From contig JAAZGM010000266.1 of the NCBI GenBank assembly GCA_012511245.1, positions 1 to 8,643 on the forward strand: 8,643 nt of DNA. Direction: 5' to 3'. Of the stretch, positions 5,823 through 8,643 are shown one piece after another (position 1 is the first letter of the stretch; every line of letters begins with the position of its first letter). The notes under the pieces were generated by a model that saw nothing but the letters and a program-made list of their open reading frames with translations, was not told where the DNA came from and did no database searches. Made by a program: the position numbers and the translations under genes. This DNA comes from Methanomicrobiales archaeon. GTDB taxonomy: Archaea; Halobacteriota; Methanomicrobia; Methanomicrobiales; Methanoculleaceae.

Positions 5823-7025
5823 ATGATGGAACATGAATACCAGCCGATCAGCTTCAAAGACGTCCTGATCGAGATGAAGGATATCTCCGAGCTGATGGTC
5901 GATCTTTCATATTCAGCAATCCTCTTTGATAGTAAGGAGATAGCGCTCGAGGTGATCAACCTCGAGGAGAGCATGAACAAACTTGTTTACCAGGCCCGGA
6001 TCCAGAGTTTCCTCAGTGCCAGAAGGGTCGAGGAAGCCGAGGCGATGAGCGGTATGCTCCAGGTGGCCGAAGCGGCGGAGCGGATCGCGAACTCCGCCTC
6101 GGATATAGCAAAACTCATCTTAAAGGATATCCGCTTCCCCGCAAGACTCAAGCGCGTCTTTCCTGAGGCCGAGGAGATCGTCACCCGCGTCATCGTCAAC
6201 CAGGGAAGCGAGCTCGTCCACCAGACGCTCGGCAGCCTCAAGGTCCAGAGCACGACGGGCATGCAGGTGATCGCCATCCGGCGCGGGAAGGGCTGGATCT
6301 ACGACCCCGACAAGACCACGGGGGTGGAGAACGGCGACATCCTGATCGCGCGCGGCCCTGAGGCAGGAGAAGAGATCCTCGCGGAGATGGCGGGCTCAGG
6401 TGTGGGCTCCCGGGTTGAGGTTCCCGTCGCAGGCGAGGTCGACGATCTCGACCGGGCGGTCGGGCTGATCATCGAGATGAAGAACCTCTCGGAGCTCTCT
6501 GTAGGGCTTGCGTATACCGCTCTCCTCTTCAACAACAAAGAGGTGGCACACGAGGTTGTCGCTCTCGACTCGACGCTCGATGATATGCGCTACGACCTGG
6601 ATCTCTGGATCCTTGAATCGGCACGAAAGATCGATGATGTGCGAAACCTCCGCGGTCTTCTGTATATGTCGTCGTTTGCGCAGGCGATCAGCGACTCAGC
6701 CCACTCGATCGTCGATGTACTGTTGCGCGACATCGAGATTCCGCCGATATTCAAGAAAATTGTCCGCGAGTCGGATGAGATCATCACGCGGATGTCCGTA
6801 CTGGCATCGTCGCCGCTTGTAGGTAAGACGCTCAAGGAGATGTCGCTTGCAACGGTGACCGGGATGGTTGTGCTTGCCATCAAGCGCGGCGACCGATGGG
6901 TCTACCGCCCCGGAAAGAGTGTCAGGCTGGAGAGCGGCGATATCATCACAGCAAAAGGCAGGCGGGACGGTGAATGCCGGTTGTATGAACTTGCCGGGCA
7001 TATCGTCGATGAACCTGAAGAATAA
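5823..7025 (+). CDS. Tandem PhoU-RCK_C regulatory protein (COG3273 type)
   Basis: The soluble 400-residue protein is a twofold repeat of a PhoU-like helical domain followed by an RCK_C (TrkA_C) domain. PhoU-like units cover about 12-105 and 213-306, and RCK_C units about 117-190 and 318-393. The repeats are plain by eye: VLIEMKDISELMVDLSYSA against LIIEMKNLSELSVGLAYTA, and TGMQVIAIRRGKGWIYDP against TGMVVLAIKRGDRWVYRP. RCK_C domains bind ions or nucleotides and control cation channels and transporters; some bind cyclic di-AMP. No membrane segment or pore is seen, so the common automatic name potassium channel protein is misleading. It lies 30 bases after the permease and is the natural candidate for its cytosolic regulator. 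The ribosome-binding site is weak (AGG, 5818-5820), and ATG 5826 is an equally possible start that is one codon shorter. Confidence 0.85.
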   Translation: MMEHEYQPISFKDVLIEMKDISELMVDLSYSAILFDSKEIALEVINLEESMNKLVYQARIQSFLSARRVEEAEAMSGMLQVAEAAERIANSASDIAKLILKDIRFPARLKRVFPEAEEIVTRVIVNQGSELVHQTLGSLKVQSTTGMQVIAIRRGKGWIYDPDKTTGVENGDILIARGPEAGEEILAEMAGSGVGSRVEVPVAGEVDDLDRAVGLIIEMKNLSELSVGLAYTALLFNNKEVAHEVVALDSTLDDMRYDLDLWILESARKIDDVRNLRGLLYMSSFAQAISDSAHSIVDVLLRDIEIPPIFKKIVRESDEIITRMSVLASSPLVGKTLKEMSLATVTGMVVLAIKRGDRWVYRPGKSVRLESGDIITAKGRRDGECRLYELAGHIVDEPEE

Positions 7026-7039
7026 ATTGGAGAACTACT

Positions 7040-8643
7040 ATGGGAGATATGGAAGATACCATTGTTTACCGCCTCGGAGCAACCTGTGATCTCAACGAGG
7101 TGGAGGAAGGAAAGATGTATCTCGGGCGGGTGCAGGGTTTTGCACCGTTCGGGGTCTTTGTCCAGTTAAATGACCGGGTCAAAGGGCTCGTTCATAAGAG
7201 CAACGTGAAGGTGCAGCATGCCGAACGCGATCCGATCATCGTTCACGTCCTCCAGATCCGGAGCAACGGCAACATCGACCTCGAGGAGGTCACGCCGACT
7301 GTCTACCAGACCCGGGACGTGACGCGGAAGACAACGACCGTGCTTATTGCCGATATCGGGAAGAAGATCGGCAGGACGGTTCTGGTTGAGGGCGAGATCG
7401 CCCAGATCAAGCAGACATCGGGGCCGACGATCTTCACGATTGTGGATGAATCGGGTACTGCAAATGCCGCTGCGTTCATCGAGGCGGGTGTCCGCGCCTA
7501 CCCTGAGGTTGAGCTCGGGGCCATCGTCGGTCTCACAGGCGAGGTGATGCAGCGCAACAACCAGCTCCAGATCGAGGTCTCGTCCGTGGCGGTCATGGAG
7601 GCGGAGGATGCTGCACGGGTCATGGAGCGGATCGATGCTGCGCTTGATAAGCGGGCGGAGCCGGTCGATCTCCCGTTCCTGGTCGAGAGCGATGTTCTTC
7701 AGGCCTTAAAACCGCAGATGCGGAACGTGGCAAAGGAGATACGAAAGGCGGTTCTGACCGCAAGGCCGATCATCCTCCGGCACCACGCGGATGCAGATGG
7801 CATATGCGCTGCTGTTGCCATCGAGCAGGCGGTGACTGCGCTGATCCGTGAGACCGGCAGTGATTTCGATGCCGAGTACTTCCTCTTCAAGCGAGCGCCG
7901 TCCAAGGCCCCGTTCTACGAGATCGAGGATATCACACGGGATCTCGACTTCGCCCTCAAGGACAACATCCGTTACGGGCAGAAGATGCCGATGATCCTCC
8001 TGATGGACAACGGTTCCACCGAGGAGGATATGCCGTCGCTGAAAGTGACCCGGATCTTCGATCTCCCGGTGATGGTCGTCGACCACCACCACCCCGACGA
8101 GATCGTGGACGATTACCTGATCGGGCACGTCAACCCCTACCATGTGGGCGGCGATTACGGTGTCACGGCCGGGATGCTGGGTACAGAGGTCGCCCGGATG
8201 GTCAACCCTTCGATCGAGGATCAGATCCGACACCTGCCGGCGATTGCAGGGCTCGGCGACCGGAGCGAGGCGCCGGAACGTGCCCGCTACCTTGCCGTCG
8301 CCGCGCCCGAGTACTCGGAGGATGACTGCCGCAACATAGCGCTTGCGCTCGACTACGAGCAGTTCTGGCTCCGGTTCAGCGACGGGAGAGAGATCGTCAA
8401 GGAGATCCTGAACCTCTCCGGCAACCCCGACCGGCACGAACGGTTTGTCAACCTGCTGGTCGAAGAGGCGAACCGGGCGATCGAGGAGCAGCTCGAGGCC
8501 ATCATGCCGCACGTCAAGAGCCAGATGCTCGCAAACGGTGCCCACCTCTTCATGCTCGACGTGGAACTCTTCGCCCACCGGTTCACGTTCCCGCCACCCG
8601 GGAAGACCTCAGGAGAGGTGCATGACCGGCTGGTCAGGGAGCA
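7040..8643 (+). CDS. RecJ-like DHH phosphoesterase with S1 and OB domains (partial, runs off the window)
   Basis: At least 534 residues are encoded before the window ends without a stop. The N-terminus has an S1 RNA-binding domain (about 22-82, with GKMYLGRVQGFAPFGVFVQL) and then an OB fold of the nucleic-acid-binding type (about 110-186). The DHH catalytic domain follows: RHHADADG (247-254, motif I), LMDNGS (321-326, motif II), VVDHHHPDE (346-354, motif III) and VNPYHVGGDYG (364-374, motif IV). Asp251, Asp253, Asp323, Asp348 and His349 are the expected manganese ligands. This layout fits the archaeal RecJ-like COG1107 group, thought to be 5'-3' exonucleases on DNA or RNA. The DnaJ-type zinc finger present at the N-terminus of some members is missing. 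The ATG at 7040 is supported by GGAGA (7029-7033) six bases upstream. It lies 14 bases after the previous gene and probably ends the visible operon. The DHHA1 nucleic-acid-binding domain would lie beyond the edge. Confidence 0.88.
   Translation, partial: MGDMEDTIVYRLGATCDLNEVEEGKMYLGRVQGFAPFGVFVQLNDRVKGLVHKSNVKVQHAERDPIIVHVLQIRSNGNIDLEEVTPTVYQTRDVTRKTTTVLIADIGKKIGRTVLVEGEIAQIKQTSGPTIFTIVDESGTANAAAFIEAGVRAYPEVELGAIVGLTGEVMQRNNQLQIEVSSVAVMEAEDAARVMERIDAALDKRAEPVDLPFLVESDVLQALKPQMRNVAKEIRKAVLTARPIILRHHADADGICAAVAIEQAVTALIRETGSDFDAEYFLFKRAPSKAPFYEIEDITRDLDFALKDNIRYGQKMPMILLMDNGSTEEDMPSLKVTRIFDLPVMVVDHHHPDEIVDDYLIGHVNPYHVGGDYGVTAGMLGTEVARMVNPSIEDQIRHLPAIAGLGDRSEAPERARYLAVAAPEYSEDDCRNIALALDYEQFWLRFSDGREIVKEILNLSGNPDRHERFVNLLVEEANRAIEEQLEAIMPHVKSQMLANGAHLFMLDVELFAHRFTFPPPGKTSGEVHDRLVRE

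Noticed and set aside
5823..7025. Annotation as a potassium channel
   Set aside because: There is no membrane segment and no selectivity filter. The protein contains only PhoU-like and RCK_C domains.
7706..8578. Minus-strand open frame of 290 codons opposite the DHH gene
   Set aside because: It is a mirror of the DHH coding frame, which carries all catalytic motifs.

Overview
The window looks like a piece of a methanogenic archaeal chromosome, most likely Methanomicrobiales and close to Methanoculleus. Genes are GC-rich while the promoter region between divergent genes is AT-rich. Ribosome-binding sites match the archaeal 16S 3' end (GGAGGTGATC type), and several families are archaeal or mainly archaeal: the short ThiC, a UPF0200 P-loop kinase, a duplicated MgtE-like permease of the COG1824 type paired with a PhoU/RCK_C protein, and an S1-OB-DHH RecJ-like protein. 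The genus is an inference from the proteins, not from a search.

Layout. (1) 15-1289, minus strand: thiC, the radical-SAM pyrimidine synthase of thiamine biosynthesis. (2) 1290-1464: AT-rich divergent promoter region. It holds two nearly identical TATA-like elements facing opposite ways, with a small palindrome between them. (3) 1465-2163, plus strand: a NrdG-type radical SAM activase. Its reading frame has no ATG, GTG or TTG upstream of its 4Fe-4S motif, and the best start is a CTG placed just after a GGTGATC ribosome-binding site. A nine-codon leader ORF ends inside that site. (4) 2164-2311: a gene-free leader with two strong hairpins. (5) 2312-8643, plus strand: six tightly packed genes (spacings -4, -13, +21, +30 and +14 bases), probably one operon. 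They are a UPF0200 nucleotide-kinase-like protein, a TIM-barrel protein of the AP endonuclease 2/xylose isomerase superfamily, ribonuclease Z, a divalent-cation permease, its PhoU/RCK_C partner, and a RecJ-like DHH phosphoesterase cut off by the window end.

How they fit together. Three consecutive or near-consecutive products are metal-dependent hydrolase or nuclease-type folds: the TIM barrel, RNase Z and DHH. Between them lies a cation transporter and its likely cytosolic regulator. RNase Z and DHH enzymes need divalent metals, so a link between metal supply and nucleic-acid processing is possible, but this is inference from gene order only. No mobile element, CRISPR array, tRNA or rRNA was seen. 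The most unusual points are the apparent CTG start with its leader ORF, the structured leader before the UPF0200 gene, and the permease and regulator that are both internally duplicated.
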